Part shown: piece after piece, positions 7,277-14,819 of the stretch | How the letters are laid out: each line of letters opens with the position of its first letter | Position numbering within the stretch: position 1 is the stretch's first letter | From: Betaproteobacteria bacterium | GTDB lineage: Bacteria > Pseudomonadota > Gammaproteobacteria > Burkholderiales > Usitatibacteraceae | Direction of reading: 5' to 3' | DNA length: 16,514 nucleotides | Assembly: GCA_025362705.1 (NCBI GenBank) | Contig: JANYFH010000135.1 | Span: 1-16,514 of the forward strand | Notes under the pieces: model-generated | What the model was told of the DNA's origin: nothing | What the model saw: only the letters and a program-made list of their open reading frames with translations | The model's database searches: none | Made by a program: the position numbers and the translations under genes

Positions 7277-9919
7277 TCAGAGTCCGGCGATCAGTTTCTT
7301 GGCTTCAGCCTGTTGCGCAGCCGATCCTTCGCGAACCACTTCATTAAGAATATCCTTGGCTCCATCGCTATCGCCAATTTCCACATAAGCCTTGGCGAGT
7401 TCCAGCTTGGTCGCAACCGCGCTGCTGTCCCCGCCCAGGCCGCCACCCGATGGAACTGGCGGCGCATCAAGGTCCAGACTGAAATCGCTCGGTATTGGCG
7501 CCTTTGGCGTCGTCGATACGGTCTTAGCAAATTGTTCGGTCGTCACTGCAGACATCTTCTGCGTAGCAAGATGCGCAGGCTCATCGAGTGACAATGCAGA
7601 AAGGTCAAAATCAAAAGACGGCTTTTCGACCACCGGTGCAGCTGCAACTGCCGGCGGCGGCGGCACATCCAGCGCCAAATCAAAATCAAGCCCAGCGTTC
7701 GCCTCCGCCGGCTTCAAGCCAATGTCCGCATGAGAAGCCGGACCAGCAGATGAATTCAGATCCAGATCAAAATCGACACCGCCGGCCGGGGCCGCGTGGG
7801 AACTGTCCGGTGCGGAGATATCTATCGCCGATGAAGGTGCGCTAGTCATGTCCGAAAAACCCAGATCAAAGTCGATGTCTGGTGGTGGCGCGTGCTCAAC
7901 GCTCGCAACAGCAGCAGCAGCGCCTCCAGCAACAAATGCTCCAGTCGTTGCATATGCCGCACCGCTACCACTATAGAGCGGGTTTTGCGGGTCAATGGAC
8001 GCCCCCATTGCAGCTGCCTTGGCCCAGTGCGGGCTATTTTCGCCGACACTTTCCTTGAATTCGCGGGCGACAGTTTCAAATGCGGGTGCGCTCTTGCGAT
8101 TATGGTAAATCTCCAACAATTTCAAGGTGATTTCATGGCGGCTCTTATCTCGGCCTAGTGCTTCTTTCAGGATTTCTTCAGCCTGCGCATCTCTGCCGTA
8201 AGCAATATAGACATCAGCCTCTGCGAGCGGATCAACTTCGTCTGTGTCGATACTGCCCGGGCCAGTCTTGTCAAAATCGGTGAGGAAAGAACTATTGCCC
8301 GTATCAACCAAACCACCACCCTTGTTGCCGGTAACGGTATTCGGCTTCAAGTCGCTCGGCATGATCGATGAAGTTTTGCTCATGCTGGTACTGCCAACCT
8401 GGCCTTTCTTCTTGCGACGCGACATGAACGCAAACAATCCGCCCATTCCAACCAAGGCTGCTGCACCGCCACCGAGTGCCAGCGCATTGTCTTCCAGAAA
8501 ACTTGGGGCGGGCGGAGGCGGAGGGGCGACTTTTTTAGGTGGAACGAGTTTCGCGTCCGCAGGGTTCGCAGCAGCCACTACATTAGTTTTTGGTGGCTCT
8601 GTCTTTGCGTCCGCAGGCTTTGCATCAACCTTTGCGACGTCGGTTGGTGCAACGACAGCGGGTGTCACCTGAGCCACCTTTGTATCAACTGGAGGAACAA
8701 CTGGCGCGCCCGCAGGGGCAGCCTTGGCATCCACCTTTGGTGCGCTCTTGTCGTCGGCTTTGGCAGCAAGCTTTGCGTCAGCTGGTGCGCCAAGGCCTTT
8801 CACCTCCGCGAGCTTCTTCATCGTCGTGATCTGTTTTTCCAGATCAGTCACACGTGAACTCGCCTCTTTCAATGCATTTTCTTTGGCGATCTTTTCTTCC
8901 TTAAGCGCATTCGCCTGATCGCGGGCACCACCGACAGCACCGGCGCTACCAACTTTGCCGGGGACGCCATCGGTTTTGGCAATTTTGAGTTGGTCTTTCG
9001 ACGCGGCCGCTGGTGCGGGTACATCCGGTTTGGCGACGGTTATTTTCCCGGTTGCCTCATTGGCTGCTACCTTGGCGGGCGTACTGGCCACCGAGCCCGC
9101 GACTTGTTCGCGGTAGGCATTCCAGTTGGCGACCTGCACTTTGATTTCGCTGCGCGCTTCGCTCGCAGATATGTTCGCAACATCACTTGCCGAAGGCACC
9201 CGTAAAATCTGGCCGCTTCTCAGTCGATTCATGTTGTTATCGACAAACGCGTTTTTGTTTTCGCGATAAAGCGCTACCAACATCTGTTCAAGAGACACTG
9301 TGTCCGACTTCATTTCTTTCGCAATCTTGCTCAACGTGTCACCACGCTTGACTGGACCATAGGTGTCGCCAGCAGCCTCAGACTTTGCCGACGGCGAACC
9401 AGTGATCGGTGCCGATGCAACAACGGCACTCGGCGATGCTGCTTGTACCGGGGCGACAGGTTTGACTGTGGAAACCGTTGCAACCGGCGCTGAAACCCGT
9501 GCCTCATTAAAACCTGGTGGATCCAGCAGAATCGGATACTCGCGCAACAAACGGCCCGCCGGCCAGTTCATCTCGACGAGTACGTCGAGAAAGGGTTCGT
9601 TGATCGGGGAACTGCTCGAAATCTTGAGTACGGGCGTACCGTTGGCGCGGCGCTCTGTGGCGAAACGCAATTGACGTAGCAGGGGCGAATACTCAATGCG
9701 GGCGTCGCCATAGGATTCAGGGCTTGCAACACGACCAGAAATCGAATCGAATTCACCGGGCTGTAGCGCGACAAGCTCAATCTCTGCCAATAATGGTTGG
9801 CCCAGTGCGGAATTAACGGAGAGCTTGCCTAAGCCAGCCGCGTGAGACGCTAACGCGGAAAATGCAAAGAATGCTCCCCCCAATGCCACTGCTAATTTTG
9901 TTTTCGGTGGACGACTCAT
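7277..9919 (-). CDS. fimV: FimV/HubP-type polar LysM-TPR inner membrane protein
   Basis: Large single-pass polar hub protein; relatives bind peptidoglycan and support type IV pilus assembly, twitching and polar localisation. It has 880 residues. In order: an export signal (1-27, cut near SHA-A); the FimV N-terminal domain starting GLGKLSVNSALGQPLLAEIE; a LysM domain (about 187-245, YGPVKRGDTLSKIAKEM); an Ala/Lys/Pro/Asp-rich periplasmic stretch with a short coiled coil (ALKEEKIAKENALKEASSRV); a PPPPPAP run and a membrane segment at about 480-500 followed by SRRKKKG, which puts the C-terminal half in the cytoplasm; a TPR-like region (about 565-650); repeated DFDL motifs (683-686, 716-719, 745-748, 770-773 and a looser one near 812); and the conserved C-terminal TPR-like FimV domain (about 831-880, ATKLELAKAYVEIGD). 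The start has GGGG eight to nine bases upstream. It likely has its own promoter and ends at a terminator. Confidence 0.93.
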   Translation of the reverse strand: MSRPPKTKLAVALGGAFFAFSALASHAAGLGKLSVNSALGQPLLAEIELVALQPGEFDSISGRVASPESYGDARIEYSPLLRQLRFATERRANGTPVLKISSSSPINEPFLDVLVEMNWPAGRLLREYPILLDPPGFNEARVSAPVATVSTVKPVAPVQAASPSAVVASAPITGSPSAKSEAAGDTYGPVKRGDTLSKIAKEMKSDTVSLEQMLVALYRENKNAFVDNNMNRLRSGQILRVPSASDVANISASEARSEIKVQVANWNAYREQVAGSVASTPAKVAANEATGKITVAKPDVPAPAAASKDQLKIAKTDGVPGKVGSAGAVGGARDQANALKEEKIAKENALKEASSRVTDLEKQITTMKKLAEVKGLGAPADAKLAAKADDKSAPKVDAKAAPAGAPVVPPVDTKVAQVTPAVVAPTDVAKVDAKPADAKTEPPKTNVVAAANPADAKLVPPKKVAPPPPPAPSFLEDNALALGGGAAALVGMGGLFAFMSRRKKKGQVGSTSMSKTSSIMPSDLKPNTVTGNKGGGLVDTGNSSFLTDFDKTGPGSIDTDEVDPLAEADVYIAYGRDAQAEEILKEALGRDKSRHEITLKLLEIYHNRKSAPAFETVAREFKESVGENSPHWAKAAAMGASIDPQNPLYSGSGAAYATTGAFVAGGAAAAVASVEHAPPPDIDFDLGFSDMTSAPSSAIDISAPDSSHAAPAGGVDFDLDLNSSAGPASHADIGLKPAEANAGLDFDLALDVPPPPAVAAAPVVEKPSFDFDLSALSLDEPAHLATQKMSAVTTEQFAKTVSTTPKAPIPSDFSLDLDAPPVPSGGGLGGDSSAVATKLELAKAYVEIGDSDGAKDILNEVVREGSAAQQAEAKKLIAGL

Positions 9920-10004
9920 GCGTAGACCCCAACCCTTCGATTTTTCGAGGACAAATTAAAATAACATCAACGAGTTATTGTTGCAACTTTATTCGCTTTC
10001 TAGC

Positions 10005-10033
10005 ATTAGAAGCGAAACGGAGCGATTTTTCAA
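10005..10033 (-). promoter_or_regulatory. Sigma70-type promoter of fimV
   Basis: On the minus strand, TTGAAA (10033-10028, 5 of 6) and TCTAAT (10010-10005, 5 of 6) are separated by the ideal 17 bases, in the AT-rich 176-base gap between asd and fimV. The predicted start near 9998 leaves a leader of about 80 bases before the fimV ATG at 9919. A second, weaker pair lies downstream: TTGCAA and TATTTT, also 17 bases apart. I see no gene and no convincing asd terminator elsewhere in this gap. Confidence 0.6.
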
Positions 10034-10095
10034 CCCGCGATTGGGTTTTCCCAGCTGTTTATCGACGAAAAACAAATAACCAATTGATAAATAAG

Positions 10096-11226
10096 CTATT
10101 TTTCCAAAATGATACGAATCATGCGCCGCAATGGTTCGGCGGCACCCCATAGCAATTGATCGCCGACCGTAAATGCAGAAAGATATTCCGGTCCCATCGC
10201 CAGCTTTCGCAGGCGTCCAACCGGAATGTGCATCTGACCGGTCACAGCAGCGGGCGTGAGTTCGCGCATGCTGATTTCGCGTTTGTTCGGAATGACGCGC
10301 ACCCACGGATTGTCATTGGCAATAATTGATTCGATGTCAGTGAGGGGCACGTCGCGTTTCAACTTGATCGTGAGAGCCTGGCTATGGCAGCGCATCGCGC
10401 CGACGCGAATGCACAAGCTGTCGATTGGCGTCGCCCGTGTTCCAAACCCTTCGCCTCGACCAAGAATCTTGTTGGTCTCTACCATTCCCTTCCATTCTTC
10501 CAGCGACATGCCGTCGCCCATATCCTTGTCTATCCACGGAATCAGGTTTCCAGCAAGAGGCACGCCAAAATGCCGGGTTTCGTCTGTGGACAACGCGTGT
10601 TGCCTCGCAAGGACTTTACGGTCGATTTCGAGAATCGCCGAATGCGGATCATCGAGCAACGCTTTCACGTCGGCGTTCAAGGTTCCAAACTGCGTGAGCA
10701 ATTCGCGCATGTGCGTGGCACCGCCACCGGATGCCGCCTGATAAGTCATGCAGGTCATCCACTCGATCAAATCTGCCTTGAAAAGCCCAGCGAGTCCCAT
10801 CAGCATGCAACTCACAGTGCAATTGCCACCAATGTAATCCTTCACGCCTTTCACCAGCGCATCTTGAATCACCGGCATATTGACGGGGTCGAGGATAATG
10901 ACCGCGTCATCTTTCATGCGCAGCGTTTTTGCCGCGTCTATCCAGTAACCTTTCCAGCCAGCCGCGCGCAGTGGCGCGTAGATCCCGGTGGTGTAATCGC
11001 CGCCCTGACAAGTGATGATCACATCCATCTGTTTCAGATGTGAAATGTCCTTCGCATCCAGCAATGGTGCACCTTGCGCCTCTGCGGGTGCCTGTCCGCC
11101 AACGTTAGAGGTGGTAAAAAAAACCGGCTCAATCAATGCGAAATCTTCCTCGACGCGCATGCGATCCATGAGCACCGAACCCACCATGCCGCGCCAACCA
11201 ACCATTCCTACTTTCAACATTGCCAT
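10096..11226 (-). CDS. asd: Aspartate-semialdehyde dehydrogenase
   Basis: It reduces aspartyl-4-phosphate with NADPH to aspartate-4-semialdehyde, the branch point to lysine/diaminopimelate, methionine and threonine. It has 376 residues and belongs to the gram-negative (E. coli-like) class. VGMVGWRGMVGSVLMDRM is the Rossmann NADP loop; GGNCTVSCMLM carries the nucleophile (Cys136 from this start) and a second nearby cysteine; the substrate-site region ASGGGATHMREL follows. There are two candidate starts, ATG 11226 and ATG 11220. AAGGA lies only three bases before the first and nine before the second, so MLKVG at 11220 may be the true start; the difference is two residues. It lies 100 bases after leuB, with a possible weak terminator between them. 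The leuB-asd-fimV order is typical of betaproteobacteria. Confidence 0.96.
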   Translation of the reverse strand: MAMLKVGMVGWRGMVGSVLMDRMRVEEDFALIEPVFFTTSNVGGQAPAEAQGAPLLDAKDISHLKQMDVIITCQGGDYTTGIYAPLRAAGWKGYWIDAAKTLRMKDDAVIILDPVNMPVIQDALVKGVKDYIGGNCTVSCMLMGLAGLFKADLIEWMTCMTYQAASGGGATHMRELLTQFGTLNADVKALLDDPHSAILEIDRKVLARQHALSTDETRHFGVPLAGNLIPWIDKDMGDGMSLEEWKGMVETNKILGRGEGFGTRATPIDSLCIRVGAMRCHSQALTIKLKRDVPLTDIESIIANDNPWVRVIPNKREISMRELTPAAVTGQMHIPVGRLRKLAMGPEYLSAFTVGDQLLWGAAEPLRRMIRIILEK

Positions 11227-11262
11227 GATTCCTTAACTCGTTCTTTCAATCTAATAATACTT

Positions 11263-11287
11263 AAAACGCAAGCACTGGTGCGGTTTT
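11263..11287 (-). terminator. Weak hairpin between leuB and asd
   Basis: On the minus strand, AAAACCGCA and TGCGTTTT can pair with one bulged base around an 8-base loop, ending in TTTT. The GC part of the stem is only about four pairs, so it could at best be a partial terminator. The structure is nearly symmetric and would look similar on the plus strand. Confidence 0.3.
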
Positions 11288-11326
11288 CAGGAGACAAATG
11301 GTCTGGGAAGCCCGCCAATACTGAAT

Positions 11327-12388
11327 TTACATACCAGTTACAACCGCAGCGCCCATCTCGCTGGTACTGCACATGACCTCGCCTCGTTTTGCAATATCGC
11401 CCGTTCGCATGCCTGAGGCCAGCGCTTTGCGCACCGCGACTTCTATGCGCATTGCGACATCGGCGAGATTAAATGTGTAGCGCATCATCATCGCCAAAGA
11501 CAGAATCTGCGCCAACGGATTTGCCAAGCCCCTGCCTGCGATATCCGGTGCAGAGCCGTGAATCGGCTCATACAAGCCCTTGGCGTTTGCATCCAAAGAT
11601 GCTGATGGAAGCATGCCGATCGATCCCGTCAACATTGAGGCCTCGTCCGAAAGAATATCGCCAAACATATTTCCAGCCACCATCACATCGAACTGTTTCG
11701 GATTCCTTACCAACTGCATGGCGGCGTTGTCGACTAGCATGTGGGTGAGCTCAACATCAGGATACTCAGGTGCAATTTCGATCGCAATATCTCGCCACAG
11801 CTGCATTGCTTCCAGAACGTTCATCTTGTCGATCGAGCATAGCCGCTTGTTTCGCTGGCGCGCGGTTTGAAAACCGACATGCAGGATGCGACGGATTTGC
11901 GCCTCGGTGTAGTGCATCGTGTTGATACCGACGCGGTTACCTTTTTCACCCGAGATGCTGCGCGGCTCACCGAAATAAATATCGCCGGTCAGTTCACGGA
12001 TGATCATCAGGTCCAGCCCCGCGACGATTTCAGGTCTAAGCGAAGATGCATCGGCCAGCTCAGGAAATACAATTGCCGGGCGCAGGTTCGCAAAAAAATC
12101 GCACTCTTTGCGCAGGCCGAGAATCGCTTTTTCCGGTCGATGCTCGCGCGGCAACGTATCGTACTTTGGCCCGCCGACCGAACCAAACAATACCGCATCG
12201 GCATCTTGCGCAAGCTTCAAAGTCGCCGTAGGTAACGGGTGACCATGCGCGTCGAATGCAGCACCGCCGATCAGTGCCGATTCTGTTTCAATTTTCAAGC
12301 CGTCGCGACGCAACACATCGAGCACCTTGAGGGCTTCAGCCATAATTTCAGGCCCGATTCCATCTCCGGCCATGATCGCGATTTTCAT
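11327..12388 (-). CDS. leuB: 3-isopropylmalate dehydrogenase
   Basis: NAD-dependent oxidation and decarboxylation of (2R,3S)-3-isopropylmalate to 2-oxoisocaproate, the third leucine-specific step. It has 353 residues, normal length. MAGDGIGPEI opens the protein. LGLRKECDFFANLRP and RELTGDIYFGEPR carry the substrate arginines and catalytic Tyr138; CSIDKMNVLEAMQLWRDI holds catalytic Lys188; the metal-binding aspartates lie in HMLVDNAAMQL and NMFGDILSDEASML; GLYEPIHGSAPDIAG is the NAD loop. The methionine after Lys188 (DKMNVL) is less usual than the Ala or Arg I remember there. The start overlaps the leuD stop as ATGA, so the two are probably translationally coupled. Confidence 0.97.
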   Translation of the reverse strand: MKIAIMAGDGIGPEIMAEALKVLDVLRRDGLKIETESALIGGAAFDAHGHPLPTATLKLAQDADAVLFGSVGGPKYDTLPREHRPEKAILGLRKECDFFANLRPAIVFPELADASSLRPEIVAGLDLMIIRELTGDIYFGEPRSISGEKGNRVGINTMHYTEAQIRRILHVGFQTARQRNKRLCSIDKMNVLEAMQLWRDIAIEIAPEYPDVELTHMLVDNAAMQLVRNPKQFDVMVAGNMFGDILSDEASMLTGSIGMLPSASLDANAKGLYEPIHGSAPDIAGRGLANPLAQILSLAMMMRYTFNLADVAMRIEVAVRKALASGMRTGDIAKRGEVMCSTSEMGAAVVTGM

Positions 12389-13026
12389 GAATTGAAAATC
12401 CAGGGTTCACGCACAGCACGCGCTGCTTCGTACGCTTTTATTTTTTCGTTATGCCGCAAGGTCCGGCCGATTTCATCCCAGCCGTTGAGCAAGGACTGCT
12501 TGCGGGAATCTTCGACTTGAAACTTGTAGGTTTCCGCGTTCGGAACATCCACAATTTGTAGTTCGAGATCAACGCTCAGCTTCAAGCCGTTGGTTGCGGC
12601 AACAATATTGAATAAATGATCCACTTCCACCTCGCTCAATACGATGGGCAGCAGTCCATTTTTATAGCAGTTATTGAAAAAAATATCCGCGTACGAAGGC
12701 GCGATGATTACCTTGAAACCAAACTGCTGCAGAGCCCACGGCGCGTGCTCACGCGAGGAACCGCAGCCAAAATTTTTGCGCGTGAGCAAAATGGTGGCGC
12801 CCTGATAACGCGATTGATTCAGGACGAAATTGGGATTCAATGAGCGCTTGCTGTTGTCCATGCCAGGCTCGCCATGGTCCATGTAGCGCCACTCGTCGAA
12901 CGCGTTCGCGCCAAAGCCCGTGCGCTTGATCGATTTCAGAAACTGCTTCGGAATGATCGCATCGGTATCGACATTGGCGCGGTCGAGCGGTACAACCAGT
13001 CCAGTATGTTGACGAAATGGTTCCAC
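12385..13026 (-). CDS. leuD: 3-isopropylmalate dehydratase small subunit
   Basis: Swivelling-domain partner of LeuC; the pair isomerises 2-isopropylmalate to 3-isopropylmalate in leucine synthesis. It has 213 residues, normal length. The aconitase swivel motifs are present: HTGLVVPLDRANVDTDAIIP at the N-terminus and NFGCGSSREHAPWAL, which places the substrate-binding serine and arginine. The start is GTG at 13026 (MEPFRQHTGL); an ATG four bases earlier is out of frame. AAGGCGG lies about four bases before the GTG and just after the stop of the small lipoprotein gene, only nine bases upstream, so that tiny gene sits inside the operon. It ends overlapping leuB. Confidence 0.96.
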   Translation of the reverse strand: MEPFRQHTGLVVPLDRANVDTDAIIPKQFLKSIKRTGFGANAFDEWRYMDHGEPGMDNSKRSLNPNFVLNQSRYQGATILLTRKNFGCGSSREHAPWALQQFGFKVIIAPSYADIFFNNCYKNGLLPIVLSEVEVDHLFNIVAATNGLKLSVDLELQIVDVPNAETYKFQVEDSRKQSLLNGWDEIGRTLRHNEKIKAYEAARAVREPWIFNS

Positions 13027-13035
13027 GCATCCGCC

Positions 13036-13167
13036 TTAGTTCTTCGCCTTGTCGGCGGCTTTTTCAATGACTTCGCCGCCCTTCTTGATGTCTTTACCGA
13101 CACCTTCAATCGTGTTGCAACCGGCAAGCAATACAAACAACGCGATCAATGCAAATATTTTCTTCAT
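13036..13167 (-). CDS. ecnA/ecnB-like: Entericidin A/B-type small lipoprotein
   Basis: 43-residue lipoprotein starting MKKIFALIALFVLLAGC: two lysines, a hydrophobic stretch and the lipobox LLAGC with the lipidated cysteine at residue 17. The mature part is a short Lys/Asp/Glu-rich amphipathic segment (GVGKDIKKGGEVIEKAADK), as in entericidins, which are membrane-anchored peptides linked in E. coli to a stationary-phase toxin-antidote pair. An asparagine follows the cysteine, so retention at the inner membrane by the Asp+2 rule is not indicated. AAGGAG is seven bases before the ATG and the leuC stop runs straight into it (TAAAGGAG), so it is an operon member. Single copies between leuC and leuD are common in betaproteobacteria; why they are there is not known to me. 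No paired second entericidin is nearby. Confidence 0.88.
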   Translation of the reverse strand: MKKIFALIALFVLLAGCNTIEGVGKDIKKGGEVIEKAADKAKN

Positions 13168-13179
13168 AACAGTTCTCCT

Positions 13180-14586
13180 TTACAAGATCTGACGAACGTC
13201 TGCAAACCGGCCGGCGATCGCAGCGGCAGCGGCCATTTCCGGACTGACTAGATGGGTACGTCCACCGGCACCCTGGCGGCCTTCAAAATTACGATTGGAA
13301 GTCGATGCGCAGCGCTCGCCTGGCGATAAGCGATCATCGTTCATCCCGAGGCACATCGAACAGCCTGGCTCCCGCCATTCAAACCCAGCGGCCACAAAAA
13401 CTTTGTCCAGCCCTTCCGCCTCTGCCTGGCGCTTCACTAGCCCGGACCCAGCGACTACCATTGCGAGCTTCACGTTGGCGGCGATATGCCTTCCACGCAC
13501 CACACCTGCCGCTGCGCGCAAATCTTCGATTCGCGAATTGGTACAGCTACCGATAAATACTTTGTCGATCGGTATTTCGGCCATCGGTGTTCCCGGATTC
13601 AGCCCCATGTACAAAAGCGCGCGCTCCATCGCCTCGCGTTTCACCGGGTCGCTTTCCTTCGTCGGCTGCGGCACAGTCCCATCGATGCTCGTGACCATTT
13701 CAGGGGATGTTCCCCACGTCACTTGCGGTGTGATGGATGCTGCATCGAGGTCAACTACCCGATCAAATGTTGCGCCTGCATCAGAATGCAATGTCTTCCA
13801 ATGGGTGGCCGCGCGCGCAAACATTTCGCCCTTGGGTGAAAACGGACGGCCCTTCAGATACTCAATCGTTTTTTCGTCTGCGGCAACCATGCCCGCGCGG
13901 GCACCTGCTTCTATGGCCAGGTTGCAAACCGTCATGCGGCCTTCCATTGAGAGCGCGCGAATGGCCGAACCGGCAAATTCGATCGCATGACCGGTTCCGC
14001 CAGCCGTGCCGATTTTGCCGATGATGGCCAGCACAATGTCCTTGGCCGTCACACCGCGTCCGACTTTTCCCTCGACACGAATCAGCAGCGATTTTGATTT
14101 TCTGGCGACCAGACACTGCGTCGCCATTACATGCTCGACTTCCGACGTGCCAATGCCAAACGCGAGCGCCGCAAATGCACCGTGCGTAGACGTATGCGAA
14201 TCGCCGCAAACGACAGTCATACCCGGTAAAGTCGCGCCCTGCTCCGGGCCGATCACATGCACGATCCCCTGACGCGCGTCGTGCATTCCGAAATAATCCT
14301 GCACCCCGAACTTCTCGATGTTTTTGTCGAGCGTTTCGATTTGCAACCTTGAGGTCGGGTCGGCAATACCCTCGGCACGGGAAGTCGTCGGCACGTTATG
14401 GTCAGCAGTGGCGACGATGGATTTCAACCGCCACAGTTTGCGTCCATTGATCTCGAGACCTTCAAACGCCTGCGGGCTGGTGACTTCGTGCACAAGATGG
14501 CGGTCGATATAGATGAGTACCGTCCCATCCATTTCTTCGTGAACCAGATGTGCATTCCAGAGTTTGTCGTAGAGCGTAAGCGGCAT
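13180..14586 (-). CDS. leuC: 3-isopropylmalate dehydratase large subunit
   Basis: [4Fe-4S] aconitase-family subunit; with LeuD it performs the 2- to 3-isopropylmalate isomerisation. It has 468 residues from the ATG at 14586, matching the family (about 466). The three cluster cysteines are Cys348 in FIGSCTNSRIEDLR and Cys409 and Cys412 in EPGCSMCLGMN. VVCGDSHTSTHGAFAALAFGIGTSEVEHV is the conserved active-site stretch (given here in its usual order; see positions near 14130-14220). The frame is open 33 codons further upstream, but those codons would cover the promoter and have no family likeness; ATG 14586 gives MPLTLYDKLWNAHLVHEE. ATG 14595 is a close alternative. The ribosome site is poor. 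First gene of the leu operon, divergent from hemN. Confidence 0.96.
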   Translation of the reverse strand: MPLTLYDKLWNAHLVHEEMDGTVLIYIDRHLVHEVTSPQAFEGLEINGRKLWRLKSIVATADHNVPTTSRAEGIADPTSRLQIETLDKNIEKFGVQDYFGMHDARQGIVHVIGPEQGATLPGMTVVCGDSHTSTHGAFAALAFGIGTSEVEHVMATQCLVARKSKSLLIRVEGKVGRGVTAKDIVLAIIGKIGTAGGTGHAIEFAGSAIRALSMEGRMTVCNLAIEAGARAGMVAADEKTIEYLKGRPFSPKGEMFARAATHWKTLHSDAGATFDRVVDLDAASITPQVTWGTSPEMVTSIDGTVPQPTKESDPVKREAMERALLYMGLNPGTPMAEIPIDKVFIGSCTNSRIEDLRAAAGVVRGRHIAANVKLAMVVAGSGLVKRQAEAEGLDKVFVAAGFEWREPGCSMCLGMNDDRLSPGERCASTSNRNFEGRQGAGGRTHLVSPEMAAAAAIAGRFADVRQIL

Positions 14587-14598
14587 ATTGACCATATG

Positions 14599-14625
14599 AT
14601 CGATTGATTGCGGCAACGAATCGAT
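14599..14625. repeat. Inverted repeat at the leuC transcription start
   Basis: ATCGATT (14599-14605) and AATCGAT (14619-14625) form perfect 7-bp arms 13 bases apart. They span roughly -5 to +22 relative to the leuC start predicted from the -10 box. This could be an operator for a dimeric repressor or a leader hairpin; I recognise no known regulator site. Confidence 0.4.
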
Positions 14626-14626
14626 A

Positions 14627-14632
14627 ATTATA
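14627..14632 (-). promoter_or_regulatory. -10 box of the leuC promoter
   Basis: A perfect TATAAT on the minus strand (14632-14627) lies 40 bases before the leuC ATG and predicts a start near 14620 with a leader of about 34 bases. No good -35 hexamer is found 16-19 bases upstream, so an activator may be needed. The leader is too short for a leucine-rich leader peptide, which argues against classical ribosome-mediated attenuation here. Confidence 0.5.
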
Positions 14633-14733
14633 CAAGTCGCACGGTATTTGTGCGCCGCAACATCTGCACCCTTCCCCGACACCACGCCCGTTTCCCGCCC
14701 GGTTCAAGGCGCAATTAGCTAACCCGCATTGTT

Positions 14734-14747
14734 TTGATCTACCTCAA
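14734..14747 (+). promoter_or_regulatory. FNR/ANR-type site upstream of hemN
   Basis: TTGAT-CTAC-CTCAA matches the FNR/ANR consensus TTGAT-N4-ATCAA at 9 of 10 positions. Its centre (14740.5) lies 41.5 bases before a start at 14782, the place typical of class II activation, and a -10-like box sits as expected. HemN is needed when oxygen is low, so FNR-type control fits its role. Confidence 0.65.
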
Positions 14748-14768
14748 ATACCTGGCCAACCGTTACCT

Positions 14769-14774
14769 TACGAT
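14769..14774 (+). promoter_or_regulatory. -10-like box of hemN
   Basis: TACGAT (4 of 6 to TATAAT) lies about 28 bases after the centre of the FNR-like site, with no separate -35 box. This is the usual arrangement when the activator replaces the -35 contact. The predicted start near 14781-14782 gives a leader of about 38 bases. Confidence 0.4.
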
Positions 14775-14819
14775 GTCTGAACAATCGCGGGAGTATGACC
14801 GCTAACGTTTGGAGACAAT

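Noticed and set aside
8244..8672. 142-codon plus-strand frame inside fimV, rich in Gly/Ala/Ser with hydrophobic runs
   Set aside because: Complement of the Ala/Lys/Pro-rich FimV linker; the apparent repeats and hydrophobicity follow from that low-complexity DNA.
10032..10050. AACCC-GCGATT-GGGTT followed by TT as a plus-strand terminator
   Set aside because: Only five pairs, and no plus-strand gene upstream for it to terminate; it does not have a T-run in the asd direction.
13295..13990. 231-codon plus-strand open frame over leuC
   Set aside because: Antisense to intact leuC with Ser/Ala/Arg-rich random-looking composition and no recognisable motif.
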